A stretch of 64,000 bases of DNA from Lentibacillus sp. Marseille-P4043 (GCF_900258515.1 NZ_LT984884.1:3408499-3472498); one strand, 5' to 3'. Shown: positions 34,940 through 43,983, counted from the stretch's first letter. Numbers and translations are program-made. Notes: generated by a model from the letters alone, not told the origin.

Positions 34940-35536
34940 TCATTCTATTTTTTCCAATTCCTGTACCATAAGATCATAATTCATCGCACCCATTGCAATA
35001 AATTGGATACGACCATTCGAATCAATCATATAGGAAGTCGGGTATGCTCGAACTTGATAAGTAGATGCAACATCAGAATTTGTATCCTTTAACACAGGGA
35101 AAGTCATCCCAAATTCTTCTACAAAATCCTTTACATCCCCTTCACTCTTTTCCGATCCAGTCAAATTTACCGCTAAAATAGCCACATCCTTTTTATCATA
35201 AAGTTTTTGTAAATCGGGAATTTCAGCCCTACACGGCGGACACCAAGTAGCCCAAAAATTAACTAAGACTCGTTGTTCGCCTTTGTAATCAGATAAACGT
35301 ACTGTATTTCCCTCAAGCGTTTTTAATTCAAAATCGGGTGCAAATTCACCTTTCGCAATTCCCACACTATCAGACTCTGTGATCTCATCCCCATTATCTT
35401 TAAGTGGAGAAGTAATCATACCCCCGGAGATATCTTCATTTTCTTCTTGTCCTGTTTTATCACTCGAGATAACAAAATCATAGGTTGCGAATCCTAGCAT
35501 TCCTACTATAACCACAATAATGATAACTTTTTTCAT
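34940..35536 (-). CDS. Membrane-anchored thiol-disulfide oxidoreductase, TlpA/ResA-like (first copy)
   Basis: This 198-aa protein has a transmembrane anchor at residues 4-21, a linker to about residue 65 and a thioredoxin fold with WATWCPPC and YPTSYMID. ATG 35536 follows GGAGGTC. It is just downstream of ccdA, which would supply electrons across the membrane. Targets could be apocytochromes c or other cell-surface disulfides; no cytochrome biogenesis genes other than ccdA are in the window. Confidence 0.9.
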   Translation of the reverse strand: MKKVIIIVVIVGMLGFATYDFVISSDKTGQEENEDISGGMITSPLKDNGDEITESDSVGIAKGEFAPDFELKTLEGNTVRLSDYKGEQRVLVNFWATWCPPCRAEIPDLQKLYDKKDVAILAVNLTGSEKSEGDVKDFVEEFGMTFPVLKDTNSDVASTYQVRAYPTSYMIDSNGRIQFIAMGAMNYDLMVQELEKIE

Positions 35537-35554
35537 TGATAATGACCTCCATTG

Positions 35555-36313
35555 CTATCCTAATTTTGATAACCATGTATCTTTCACCAAGTTAAGTAGA
35601 AATTCTGTGATTCGTGGCATTTGACCAAAGAACAAAACTAGCCCCATTATAATCATAATGACTGCTCCAATTCTCATAATTACCTGACTGTGCCGCACAA
35701 TCCATCTAGTCGATCCAAGAAAGAAAGTTAATACAATAAATGGTAATGCGAAACCAATAACATACATAACTGTGTAGAATATACCTTGAGTGGGGTTACT
35801 TGCAGCCAAAAGTAAGATAGACCCAAAAATCGGACCGATACATGGAGTCCAGCCTGCAGCGAAACCAAGTCCAACAAAAAAAGCACCCAAATACCCAGCC
35901 GGCTTTTTGGAATAGTGAAAACGCTTTTCTTTCATTAGTGCGGTAATATTAAGCCAACCACCAATAAATAGCCCCATAACTATAATGAAAATCCCCGCGA
36001 TACGTTGAATAAATAAACCAGAATCACCAAGTAGTAAATCCTGAATCCATCGACCTAAAAATGAGGCACCGGCACCCAAGCTAATAAATACCAATGAAAC
36101 TCCGAGTAAGAAGAAAATAGAATGACTTAACAATTTACCACGGATTTTAGCTTTCTGATTTCCTTGCAATTCTTTTACACTTATCCCCGTAATATATGAC
36201 AAATATGCCGGGAAAATAGGAAGTACGCAAGGTGACAAAAAAGATAATGCCCCAGCTCCTATTGCCAAAAACATTCCAACAATCAACATTGTATCTGCTT
36301 CAATTCCGCCCAT
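35555..36313 (-). CDS. ccdA: Cytochrome c biogenesis protein CcdA (transmembrane electron carrier)
   Basis: This 252-aa DsbD/CcdA-family protein has six membrane helices and carries reducing power from cytoplasmic thioredoxin to surface thioredoxin-like proteins. The two redox cysteines lie in LSPCVLPIFPAYLS and GWTPCIGPIFGSI. ATG 36313 overlaps the end of the preceding gene by 14 bp and has AGAGGG upstream. Confidence 0.93.
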   Translation of the reverse strand: MGGIEADTMLIVGMFLAIGAGALSFLSPCVLPIFPAYLSYITGISVKELQGNQKAKIRGKLLSHSIFFLLGVSLVFISLGAGASFLGRWIQDLLLGDSGLFIQRIAGIFIIVMGLFIGGWLNITALMKEKRFHYSKKPAGYLGAFFVGLGFAAGWTPCIGPIFGSILLLAASNPTQGIFYTVMYVIGFALPFIVLTFFLGSTRWIVRHSQVIMRIGAVIMIIMGLVLFFGQMPRITEFLLNLVKDTWLSKLG

Positions 36314-36950
36314 TACGATCCCTCTTTCTAATTAGTAAAAACAAACTTACGATAAAAAATACTCCCACAAACCATGGTGCCATGATATAACCAAACACCG
36401 TTACGAATGGTTGAATAAATGATAATACTAGGATTCCAGTGGTCCAACCAATTAATATCAAACATATTAGTGTTCTAGTTGTTACATGTCCACGGATGAG
36501 AAGGTAGGAAACCATGAGAATAGTAAGTAAAACTATATACCCAAAAGAATATGTATTGTTGTTCCAAATCAGTTGAATAAACTCATATGTAAAAGATGCT
36601 GCCAAAAATACGGGTAGAAAGGATGCGATAAATGCAAGCATATTAATTCGACCCCGTTTGGATTTATAAGCAAGTACGAAGCCACTAAATAATACAGCCA
36701 AGTAAAAGCCTTGTGAACCACTAGGATAAGCCAATATTGCTAATGGATCCTTTATAAAAACAGAAAAATGCAATATGATTTTTCCAATCCAGATAAAGAT
36801 CACAAAATTAATAAGTTGTGAGGCAAATTCCTCCAGCTGTTTCATTTTTCGTACCTTTGTTTCATCACTTAATACATAATAGAAAACAAGTCCCACAATT
36901 ACACTTAGAACAATAATTGCAATCGACATTAATTTACTAGCCACCGCCAT
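36300..36950 (-). CDS. Polytopic membrane protein of unknown function
   Basis: The 216-aa protein has about seven hydrophobic helices with short loops and a basic end (LLIRKRDRNGRN). The early segment LVFYYVLSDETKVRKMKQLEE is the only charged stretch. ATG 36950 is chosen because GGGGGAA lies just upstream; ATG 36971 lacks an RBS. It is the first gene of the ccdA-tlpA-tlpA-regulator-kinase operon and overlaps ccdA. I do not recognise the family; a partner role in thiol redox or electron transfer is suggested by position only. Confidence 0.75.
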   Translation of the reverse strand: MAVASKLMSIAIIVLSVIVGLVFYYVLSDETKVRKMKQLEEFASQLINFVIFIWIGKIILHFSVFIKDPLAILAYPSGSQGFYLAVLFSGFVLAYKSKRGRINMLAFIASFLPVFLAASFTYEFIQLIWNNNTYSFGYIVLLTILMVSYLLIRGHVTTRTLICLILIGWTTGILVLSFIQPFVTVFGYIMAPWFVGVFFIVSLFLLIRKRDRNGRN

Positions 36951-37143
36951 AGACAGTTCCCCCGTTTCCATCCACCATTACAATACAACACCAATATGAA
37001 AATTTGATGAAAATCCTAACAAACTATATGAAAATGTGACAACTTTAAGACATCCAAATACAAGATTGGGGACAACCCCTGTACAAAAAGCTTTCCTCGC
37101 TTCATGTAGTAGGTGCTATCCCCAATCCGTATTTGCTCTTTAT

Positions 37144-37527
37144 TTAAATTGACTTTTCAATGCATGCTTTTAATCTTTTTTCAATATCTTGCGCAAATTC
37201 TACAATGGATTCATCCTCGACCATTTGGATTAACGCTGTCGGGCGTGGCATACCGATTTTCGTTTTTCCATTATCTTGATATACAACAATTTTGCAAGGT
37301 AAGAAATAACCAACAAGCTGATTCTGTGACAAAATGTGATTTGCTGCCTGTGGATTGCACACTTCTAACACATGATAAGGTTGCTCAAAATCAAATCCCT
37401 TTTTCTGTAATGTATCCTTCATATCAAGATGCCAGAGAATACCAAACTTATCCTCTTTTAAGCTTTCTTCCAATGACCCAATTGCTTCGTCGACTGTTTT
37501 TGTTGTCTCAACTGTATAATGAAACAT
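37144..37527 (-). CDS. DUF302-family protein
   Basis: This 127-aa protein matches DUF302 in length and pattern: VDEAIGSLEESLKEDKFGIL at the start, HVLEVCNPQAANHIL with a conserved cysteine, and FLPCKIVVYQDNGKTKIGM with a second. DUF302 proteins often accompany sulfur, copper or thiol-stress genes, which fits the next genes. ATG 37527 follows AAAGGAGA. The exact role is unknown. A weak 9-bp inverted repeat at 37064-37127 lies after its stop. Confidence 0.85.
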   Translation of the reverse strand: MFHYTVETTKTVDEAIGSLEESLKEDKFGILWHLDMKDTLQKKGFDFEQPYHVLEVCNPQAANHILSQNQLVGYFLPCKIVVYQDNGKTKIGMPRPTALIQMVEDESIVEFAQDIEKRLKACIEKSI

Positions 37528-37571
37528 GATAGTGTATCTCCTTTTTCATTAAATTTTCCAACAACAAGGGC

Positions 37572-38138
37572 TTATTTTGGTATTGCTTTTATAGCATAAT
37601 TTCCTGGATTCAATGTGATGACTTCCACCTGAAAATTATTCCGTTCAAAAACTTTAGCCATTTCACTGGAAGAAATTCGATGATGTAACGGAGGGCCTGA
37701 TTCTGTTTCGACCGCTTCCCAATCAAGTAAAAGCATCTGTCCTCCTGGCTTTAAAATACGTTTTATTTCACCAAGAGTCCTATCGACATCTGGAACTTCA
37801 TGCATGACGAAAGCGATCATAACTTTGTTTACGGAGTTATCATCAAGTTTAATATGGTCCAAGTCACTTTCCACATAATGAATGTTATCCGTTGTTTCTT
37901 TGTTTGCATTTTGCTTCAACATTTCCAACATTTTCGGCTCAATGTCAACGGCATAAACCGATTCCGCATGCTTTGCTAGTGGGATTGCAAAATACCCATT
38001 ACCAGCCCCAAGGTCGGCAACTATATCATTTGCATTTACATGTAAATATTCGATAATTTCCTCTGGTGGCAATAAAGCCCTGCGTTCCTCTCTCATAAGT
38101 GATTGTGCCTTTTCAGGATTAAAGCGCTTATCCGTCAT
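37572..38138 (-). CDS. Class I SAM-dependent methyltransferase
   Basis: The 188-aa protein has the Rossmann methyltransferase motifs: VADLGAGNGYFAIPLAK (motif I), VYAVDIEPKMLEML (motif II), IAFVMHEVPD (motif IV) and ILKPGGQMLLLDW. It resembles UbiE/arsenite-methyltransferase-type small enzymes found with rhodaneses. ATG 38138 overlaps the upstream rhodanese by 11 bp, so the two are co-translated. The acceptor may be a thiol or metalloid; this is unproven. Confidence 0.87.
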   Translation of the reverse strand: MTDKRFNPEKAQSLMREERRALLPPEEIIEYLHVNANDIVADLGAGNGYFAIPLAKHAESVYAVDIEPKMLEMLKQNANKETTDNIHYVESDLDHIKLDDNSVNKVMIAFVMHEVPDVDRTLGEIKRILKPGGQMLLLDWEAVETESGPPLHHRISSSEMAKVFERNNFQVEVITLNPGNYAIKAIPK

Positions 38139-38457
38139 TTTTGTGGCCCCTTTCTTTTTTCTCTAATTTGCCTTTCCAATCATTCATGCCACCAATCATA
38201 TCTTCAACGTCGTAACCGAACGCACTTAGAATACCACAGGCAGCCTTACTACGGTTTCCAGATTGACAAACAACAACAAACGTTTTGTTTTTATCCAACT
38301 CATCTTTACGTATTGTAAGATGTCCAAGCGGAATCTGTTTTGCACCAGGTATTTTCCCAGTGGTTATTTCATTATTTTCCCTAACATCTATTATCGTAAC
38401 ATTCTCCCCATCTTTTAGTCGTTTAGCAAGCTCATCTGGAGTAACACTTTTGACCAT
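38128..38457 (-). CDS. Rhodanese-like sulfurtransferase
   Basis: This single rhodanese domain of 109 aa has the active loop VVCQSGNRSKAA with its cysteine and the upstream IIDVRENNEITTGKIPGA text. The last residues are Lys-rich and overlap the methyltransferase gene. ATG 38457 follows AGGGGGAA. It should accept sulfane sulfur as a cysteine persulfide. Confidence 0.9.
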   Translation of the reverse strand: MVKSVTPDELAKRLKDGENVTIIDVRENNEITTGKIPGAKQIPLGHLTIRKDELDKNKTFVVVCQSGNRSKAACGILSAFGYDVEDMIGGMNDWKGKLEKKERGHKNDG

Positions 38458-38474
38458 GTCTTATTCCCCCTGTC

Positions 38475-38834
38475 CTATACCCAGGCACCCATACCACCTT
38501 TTACATTGGTCACCTTTTCAAATCCTTGTTTTTTCAAGATCTTAGCTGCTTTCATACTTCTCATTCCACTTTGGCAAATTACGACTACTTCTTTATTCTT
38601 ATCCAATTCTTTTGATCTATTAGCCAATTCAGACAAGGGGATATTTTTAAATGGTTTGCGATGTTTTGCCTTGTATTCGCCTGGTGTCCGCACATCGATA
38701 AATTGAACATGTTTGTCTTGAAACTTATCTTTTGCTTCTGGTACGGTAACTTGTGATACACCTTTGATAGGCAAAAATTGCTTCACAAGGAAAGCAGCTA
38801 TAATAATAATGATTACCCATTGTATGATTCCCAA
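38475..38834 (-). CDS. Membrane-anchored rhodanese
   Basis: The 119-aa product starts with a hydrophobic anchor (GIIQWVIIIIIAAFLVKQFL) and continues as a rhodanese domain with VVICQSGMRSMKAAKIL as active loop. The start is TTG 38834, seven bases after AGGAGG; an upstream GTG lies inside the RBS. It lies 17 bp from the next rhodanese and forms a pair with it. Confidence 0.88.
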   Translation of the reverse strand: MGIIQWVIIIIIAAFLVKQFLPIKGVSQVTVPEAKDKFQDKHVQFIDVRTPGEYKAKHRKPFKNIPLSELANRSKELDKNKEVVVICQSGMRSMKAAKILKKQGFEKVTNVKGGMGAWV

Positions 38835-38871
38835 CTTTACACCTCCTACCACTTTTTCGTTTCTTAATTAA

Positions 38872-38965
38872 AAGCTGTTTTCTAGATTGTTGTTTTAACA
38901 GAATAGATATAGAATGCGACGTAAAAAGAAGTTGCTCTCCCGCCGTTCCGGAAATACACTCACAC
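38872..38965. repeat. Truncated fragment of the palindromic/MITE repeat family
   Basis: AGTTGCTCTCCCGCCGTTC and CGGAAATACACT match the inner region of the elements at 26250 and 43780, and the preceding GTTGTTTTAACAGAATAGATATAGAATGC fragment resembles the edge at 12250. The rest is missing. It lies between the membrane rhodanese and TauE genes. Confidence 0.6.
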
Positions 38966-39025
38966 TAAAGTTACTTCACATTTTATATAACTACAAAATT
39001 TAAAAAGTAACAGAGTAGGGTCTAT

Positions 39026-39811
39026 TTAAATAAAAATATCAATCCAGATTTTTATTGCTGTTCCCAGGATCAGTATTGCTAAAATCCATTGTAGATATTT
39101 TGTGTTCAGTTTTTTTCCTACTTTCGCACCTAATGGAGAAGCTAGTAAACTGGCAACTATCACAATAATTGCAGGTATCACCAATACTTGATCTGTCAAT
39201 ATTTTACTTGTTGCAGAGCCAATCGATGAAATAAACGTAATCGCCAATGATGATGCTATCGTAATCCTTGTTGGTATTTTTAGTACTGTCAACATAATTG
39301 GAACTAATAAAAATGCTCCTCCAGCACCAACAATACCAGCTGCTATTCCGACAATCAGAGCAATTATTGCTGCCAGCCACTGATTGAAATCGGCCTTATC
39401 AAAAGTCGCCTTTTCACTTTCTTTTTTGGGTAAGAACATCATAACAACTGCAGTCAAGGCTAATATTCCGTATATAATATTGATGCCTGCTTCAGACATA
39501 GATGACGAGATAAATCCACCTGCAAGACTACCAACTAAAATACTTATCCCCATATAACCAATGATTGTTTTGTTTAAAAATCCGCCTTTTCTATATGCGA
39601 AAACTCCACCAATTGTTGCAAACAATACTTGAATAGCGGTAATGCCTGAAACTTCATATGCGCTAAAACTAGCTATTCCTAAAGCAGCCGGGATATACAA
39701 CAACATCGGAAAATTAACAATAGCTCCGCCAATTCCTACCATCCCAGAAATAAAGGAACCGACAAAACCAATGAGAAAAATGGTTATGACAAAAATCATA
39801 CTATAATCCAA
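39026..39811 (-). CDS. TauE/SafE-family sulfite/sulfonate exporter
   Basis: This 261-aa protein has about eight membrane helices and the duplicated TauE/SafE motif: [21 protein letters not shown] near the N-terminus (split here for length as [13 protein letters not shown]) and [18 protein letters not shown] in the second half. It probably exports sulfite or thiosulfate, end products of persulfide oxidation. TTG 39811 follows AGGGGGAT; ATG four codons later is the alternative. It follows tusA by 46 bp and probably shares its promoter. Confidence 0.9.
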   Translation of the reverse strand: MDYSMIFVITIFLIGFVGSFISGMVGIGGAIVNFPMLLYIPAALGIASFSAYEVSGITAIQVLFATIGGVFAYRKGGFLNKTIIGYMGISILVGSLAGGFISSSMSEAGINIIYGILALTAVVMMFLPKKESEKATFDKADFNQWLAAIIALIVGIAAGIVGAGGAFLLVPIMLTVLKIPTRITIASSLAITFISSIGSATSKILTDQVLVIPAIIVIVASLLASPLGAKVGKKLNTKYLQWILAILILGTAIKIWIDIFI

Positions 39812-39857
39812 TGATATATCCCCCTAAAAAAGGGGACCCATGTAGGTGAGTCCGCCA

Positions 39858-40085
39858 TTATGCTTTTTTTATCCAAAATTTGAGCACACTATCTTCTTCT
39901 GTATTTTTTAAAAGCTCATGCCCTAAAGATTTTGCCCATGCAGTAAGGTCACTTTTCGCACCTTTATCTGTCGCATGAACCTCTAAAATTTCACCTGAGT
40001 TAATTGATTCCATCGCCTTTTTTGTTTTTACAATTGGCATTGGACATGCAATCCCTTTTGCATCTAAAACCTTATCCGCGTTCAT
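39858..40085 (-). CDS. TusA-family sulfur carrier
   Basis: This 75-aa protein has the TusA signature with the sulfur-carrying Cys in GIACPMPIVKTKKAM and a C-terminal acidic/hydrophobic sheet. It relays persulfide sulfur between rhodanese-type proteins. ATG 40085 follows AGGGAGGCG. A CstR-like operator lies 56 bp upstream, so it starts a transcript with the TauE gene. Confidence 0.93.
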   Translation of the reverse strand: MNADKVLDAKGIACPMPIVKTKKAMESINSGEILEVHATDKGAKSDLTAWAKSLGHELLKNTEEDSVLKFWIKKA

Positions 40086-40140
40086 CTTTACGCCTCCCTG
40101 TTATTTATAATAAATTACTGGTTTACCAACTCGTTCATAA

Positions 40141-40156
40141 ATACCATCCAGGGTAT
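40141..40156. promoter_or_regulatory. CstR-type operator upstream of tusA-tauE
   Basis: The sequence ATACCATCCAGGGTAT fits ATACC-N6-GGTAT, shared with the two sites near cstR (42653 and 43102). It lies in the 86-bp gap between the persulfide dioxygenase and tusA genes. Confidence 0.7.
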
Positions 40157-40171
40157 AAAAGATCGAAAAAA

Positions 40172-41302
40172 TTATCCCTCAACCGCACAACGGTTAGGAC
40201 CAGATTCCATTTCTTTTTGCTCTTCCAAATCTGGGTTCATCTTACCCATGTTTGTTTTACGAATTGTTTCATACTCATTTGGTTGTGGTGGAAGATTTTC
40301 AGTAACCATTTTCCTAAATGCATTCGGATCGTCTACCTGAAGTCCTTCGTTTTGTTGGTAAAGATCCCCTAAACGAGCCCGGACCATGCCACCTTCACTA
40401 AGTTCGTCAACAAACGAATAATGGGCGGGTAGTACAATTAAATCATCGGAAAGTTTTTTATATCGTCTATAGAGCGTATCACGGAGATCCTCTACCCAAT
40501 CTTCTGCCAGACCTGCTAAGTCAGGACGACCAATTGATCTCACAAACAAAATATCCCCGGATAATAAATACGTATCATCAATGATAAATGACGTACTGCC
40601 AATGGTGTGTCCCGGGGAATAGATTGGCTGTACTTGAACAGAAGTATTTCCGACGACAATATCATTTCCTTCTTCCAATGGTGTGTAATCGAACATTACC
40701 TCTGTTGCATCCTTAGGTGGTAGATGATAGGAACCACCTACACTCTCAGCAAGCTGCCGTCCACCAGATATATGATCAGCATGTAAGTGTGTATCCATAA
40801 CGTGTTTAATTTGCACACCATGTTCATCGGCAAATTTTTCATAAACATCAATCATACGGCTTGCATCAATTACCGCCGCTTCACCGTTTGATTCAACAAA
40901 ATATGATAGACATCCCTTACCCAATCTGACAAATTGAAAGAGACTTCCGCCATCATGCAAATCGGCAATTTTCACAGGTCGCAAATACTCACTCCACGCC
41001 TTCATACCACCTTCCAAGCTAAATGCATGAGTAAAGCCTGTTTCTTCAAGTAAATTAGCGACCATTTCAGATGATCCGCCTTTTGCACATACAACGATAA
41101 TCTCCTGATCTTTTTCCAGCTTATCAGCAATTGGATCAATTCCATCCAATAAGTTAAAATACGGTTCATTGATGGTTTCTACGTTTTTACCTTCTATTTT
41201 CCAGTTATTAAATTCACCGGTATTCCGAACATCTAAAATGAATGTTTTTTCATCACTAATAAGTTGCTCCGCTAGTGTTTTAGCCGTGATTGTTTTAGAC
41301 AA
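40172..41302 (-). CDS. Rhodanese-persulfide dioxygenase fusion (MBL fold)
   Basis: The 376-aa protein has an N-terminal rhodanese domain (residues about 5-110, active Cys in [11 protein letters not shown]) and a metallo-beta-lactamase domain (about 115-330) with the metal motif [22 protein letters not shown] and [13 protein letters not shown], typical of ETHE1-like persulfide dioxygenases. It should oxidise glutathione- or bacillithiol-persulfide to sulfite, fed by its own rhodanese. In Staphylococcus CstB the MBL domain comes first; the order is reversed here. TTG 41302 follows AGGAGGAGTC. Confidence 0.9.
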   Translation of the reverse strand: MSKTITAKTLAEQLISDEKTFILDVRNTGEFNNWKIEGKNVETINEPYFNLLDGIDPIADKLEKDQEIIVVCAKGGSSEMVANLLEETGFTHAFSLEGGMKAWSEYLRPVKIADLHDGGSLFQFVRLGKGCLSYFVESNGEAAVIDASRMIDVYEKFADEHGVQIKHVMDTHLHADHISGGRQLAESVGGSYHLPPKDATEVMFDYTPLEEGNDIVVGNTSVQVQPIYSPGHTIGSTSFIIDDTYLLSGDILFVRSIGRPDLAGLAEDWVEDLRDTLYRRYKKLSDDLIVLPAHYSFVDELSEGGMVRARLGDLYQQNEGLQVDDPNAFRKMVTENLPPQPNEYETIRKTNMGKMNPDLEEQKEMESGPNRCAVEG

Positions 41303-41319
41303 AACTGACTCCTCCTTGC

Positions 41320-41718
41320 TTAAAATGATAAAGTAATGTTGGCATCTTTTGCGAATTCGATAAATGTTGCAGCTCCGCCAACTTCAATGCCATCAATGAA
41401 TGCATCTTTTTCTAAATTCATCACATCCATTGTCATCTGACACCCCATTAATTTGATACCCAATTCCTGAGCGATACTTACCAGTTCCTCAATAGATGGG
41501 ACGTTTGCTTGTTCAAATCCTTTTGCAAAGTGTTCTTTCCCTTCTGGTAGTGGAAGGTTTTTGTGGCCTTCCTTGTGAATCAAGTTCAACCCTTCAAACG
41601 TAAAGAAAATCCCCACCTCAGCATCAGACGCCGCTGCTGCAGTCGCCACGTTAAATACCTTATATGCGTCGAATAATGTTCCGTTTGCTGCAATAATTGC
41701 TACTTTTGTGTCTGCCAT
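41320..41718 (-). CDS. DsrE/DsrF-like sulfur-relay protein
   Basis: This 132-aa protein has the DsrE/F fold: [34 protein letters not shown] and the conserved cysteine in [13 protein letters not shown]. Such proteins hand persulfide sulfur to TusA. It lies between the TusA-rhodanese and persulfide dioxygenase genes in a tight operon. ATG 41718 follows AGGAGG. Confidence 0.88.
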   Translation of the reverse strand: MADTKVAIIAANGTLFDAYKVFNVATAAAASDAEVGIFFTFEGLNLIHKEGHKNLPLPEGKEHFAKGFEQANVPSIEELVSIAQELGIKLMGCQMTMDVMNLEKDAFIDGIEVGGAATFIEFAKDANITLSF

Positions 41719-41739
41719 TTTAAAATTCCTCCTAAGTTT

Positions 41740-42312
41740 TTAGTAATTTCTTTCTGTTGGTCCATCCCATTTAGCCATTCCAGGTACAACATTCTTTACA
41801 TTGTTAAAGCCCTTTTTAGTCAGCTTTTGTGCAGCTAAATCACTGCGATTCCCCGTACGGCAAATGACATGTATTTCCTTATCTTTGGTAATTTCATTCA
41901 ATCGGTCTTCTAGTTCCCCAAGGGGTATATTTACCGCGCTAGGTATATGACCAAAAACAAATTCAGCTGGTTCTCGAACATCGAGAATGAAAATAGATGT
42001 TCCTTCTTCTATTTTGTTGTGAAGTTCTTCCAAATCAGTAACACTTTCATGTCTCGTTTCTTCTTTTGTTTCTTCATCACTTGCTTTTCGCAAATAATGC
42101 TTTAAAACATCACCATCTTCAACAGTTCCAAGGTATTGATGTCCTGTATTCTCTGCCCATGCCTTCATATCTGCGGTCGATCCTTTATCGGTTGCTTGGA
42201 CTTCCATAACTTGACCAGGTTCCAAGTTTGTTATAGCTTTTTTTGTTCGAACAATTGGCATTGGACAAGCTAATCCTTTTGCATCAACTATTTCATTTAC
42301 TGTAATACCCAT
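41740..42312 (-). CDS. TusA-rhodanese fusion (CstA-like)
   Basis: The 190-aa protein fuses a TusA domain (residues 1-75, Cys in GLACPMPIVRTKKA) to a rhodanese domain (about 95-185, active Cys in VICRTGNRSDLA). Staphylococcal CstA has a rhodanese with TusA-like domains, so this is a CstA-like sulfur-handling protein. ATG 42312 follows GGGGGAG. It is the second gene behind the CstR-controlled promoter at 42653. Confidence 0.88.
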   Translation of the reverse strand: MGITVNEIVDAKGLACPMPIVRTKKAITNLEPGQVMEVQATDKGSTADMKAWAENTGHQYLGTVEDGDVLKHYLRKASDEETKEETRHESVTDLEELHNKIEEGTSIFILDVREPAEFVFGHIPSAVNIPLGELEDRLNEITKDKEIHVICRTGNRSDLAAQKLTKKGFNNVKNVVPGMAKWDGPTERNY

Positions 42313-42324
42313 ATAAACTCCCCC

Positions 42325-42624
42325 CTATTTTTCTACGTCATCTTCCCAATCAAGCATGCCGCCCGCCATATTGGTTACGTCATAACCTTGATCATGTAAA
42401 AATGCAGATGCCCTTCCACTTCTTCCTCCTGAACGACATACCATGTAATAATGTTGATTTTTATCAATTTCATCTAGACGATCAGGGAGTTGACCTAATG
42501 GGATATGGTGAGCACCTGGGATTTTACCTTGGGCCACTTCTTCATCTTCTCGGACATCGATAATGTTTACGCTCTTTCCTGTATTTAATTTGTTTGCCAA
42601 TTCCTTTGCTGTAATTTCCCTCAT
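42325..42624 (-). CDS. Rhodanese-like sulfurtransferase, first gene of the cst-like operon
   Basis: This 99-aa single rhodanese domain has NIIDVREDEEVAQGKIPGAH and the active Cys in YMVCRSGGRSGRA. ATG 42624 (MREITAKEL) is chosen with TTGGAGGGAACG as RBS; an upstream TTG in frame lies within it. The gene starts about 30 bp after a CstR-like operator. Confidence 0.9.
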   Translation of the reverse strand: MREITAKELANKLNTGKSVNIIDVREDEEVAQGKIPGAHHIPLGQLPDRLDEIDKNQHYYMVCRSGGRSGRASAFLHDQGYDVTNMAGGMLDWEDDVEK

Positions 42625-42652
42625 AATCGTTCCCTCCAATTATTTTATACGA

Positions 42653-42668
42653 ATACCCGTATAGGTAT
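42653..42668. promoter_or_regulatory. CstR-type operator of the rhodanese-CstA-DsrE-dioxygenase operon
   Basis: ATACCCGTATAGGTAT fits ATACC-N6-GGTAT. On the minus strand TTGCTA and TAATAT (17 bp apart) lie just upstream, so a repressor here would overlap the start of transcription. The site lies 29 bp before the first start codon. Confidence 0.75.
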
Positions 42669-42752
42669 ATATTATATTTAAAAAATAAGGTTAGCAATTT
42701 TTTTGCTTAACCTATTTTTAAGGTTAAAGATGCAGAAATTGATTGTCAAGGC

Positions 42753-43013
42753 TTACCTGCTTCTAACAAGTAAATTAACCGCTTCTTTGATGAGGTCCTC
42801 AGAACTTTCGCCAGCTTGTTTTTCTTCGCGAATACATTGTTCTAGGTTCTTACTGACAATTAATGCAGCAGTGCGATCAATTGCACTCCTCACAGCAGAC
42901 ATTTGGGTCACAACATCCCGACATTCCTTTTCTTCTTCCATCATTTTTAACAATCCTCTAACTTGCCCTTCTATCCGTTTCATTCTGTTTTTCATTTGGG
43001 CATCGTATTCCAT
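42753..43013 (-). CDS. cstR: CsoR-family persulfide-sensing repressor CstR
   Basis: The 86-aa protein is a helical DUF156 (CsoR/CstR/FrmR) repressor: MKNRMKRIEGQVRGLLKMM, KECRDVVTQMSAVRSAIDR and KNLEQCIREE. Cys appears at residue 31 and near 60. The residue four before the second Cys, His in copper sensors, is Asn here, as in CstR, so a persulfide rather than Cu(I) is the likely signal. The 86-aa length equals that of Staphylococcus CstR. ATG 43013 follows AGGAGTG. It lies 129 bp upstream of the operon it should control. Confidence 0.88.
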   Translation of the reverse strand: MEYDAQMKNRMKRIEGQVRGLLKMMEEEKECRDVVTQMSAVRSAIDRTAALIVSKNLEQCIREEKQAGESSEDLIKEAVNLLVRSR

Positions 43014-43096
43014 CCGAAGACACTCCTTTCCTTTGTTTAGTATGAAAGTAAAAGATAACTTTATAGAACTTGAGGCCTTTGTTCCTTCATGCCAAC

Positions 43097-43125
43097 ATGA
43101 TATACCCACACAGGTATTTTGTCAA
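43097..43125 (-). promoter_or_regulatory. cstR promoter with embedded CstR-type operator
   Basis: On the minus strand TTGACA (43120-43125) and TATCAT (43097-43102) are 17 bp apart. The operator ATACCCACACAGGTAT (43102-43117) fills the spacer, an ideal position for autorepression. Confidence 0.78.
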
Positions 43126-43260
43126 CTTATTTTGTTCGTAAACGTTAATGATGTAAAATTATTTGGAAGAGAACAATTTTATACTTGAAGGACTCTTGAG
43201 TACATTATTGTAGAGTTAACGAAAAAGCGAGTGGCTATTCTCCACGTTCTTTTATATTTA

Positions 43261-43983
43261 CTCAACTTTCGCAGTGTGAAATGGACAAATAAGCCTTGAT
43301 AGAATGAGGAAGGATGGAGATTAACTGCTCAAGTTGACTTGGATTATTAATCACATTTAATCAAGCTGTGACTGCTAGACTCTTTTCTATAAGTACGCGC
43401 ATTTGACGCCGTCCGGGATCGTTCCGGGTGGATGCTTTCCGCGGGCACGGCCTCAGCCTCCTTGCCCCGGCGAGGGGTATGTCGACGTTGTCCGCAAAGG
43501 ACGGTTTTAGTCGACCTTCCTTTTCAAACCACTCTGCGGGGTCTTCGGACACGTGCTATTCCCGCAGGAGTCACCACCCTCCACTCACCCGGACTAGTGA
43601 AGTGGTAGGATGTGACTTGATAGAACATACTACTACAGTTAATGGTAGTAAATGCAAAACCAGTGGAGGAAATACGCGGAGACTCCTGGGGGAGGAAAGG
43701 CCTAGGTGAGACCCCGCAGTGCGTTAGCACGAGGAGGCTCAGCAGCCGCCCCCGGAAAGCGTAGTGTATTTCCGGAACGGCGAGGGAGCAATTTCTTAGT
43801 TACTTCGCATTTTATATCTTTTATATACAAAACCACAAATGCTTTCGTGGGACGAGTAATCGCAGTCCCAATATTTTAGAAAACAATCCTTATGTTTACC
43901 TAGGTTGTCAAGGCAATTATTAGAAACGTTTCAAGTTTGCCTCAGCTAACTGTTGATCTTATTTTATTGGTGCGAAAGTTGAG
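43261..43983. mobile_element. MITE-like element, copy 2 (723 bp, inverted)
   Basis: The ends are the same 13-bp inverted repeats as in copy 1, and the element is flanked on both sides by TATTTA, a likely 6-bp target duplication. It matches copy 1 in reverse orientation, apart from a different block around 43470-43540. It has no transposase gene; reading frames inside are palindrome artefacts. It lies between cstR and the truncated 44-kb module. Confidence 0.88.

Noticed and set aside
43361..43730. Protein-coding frames within copy 2 of the element
   Set aside because: Same palindrome artefact.
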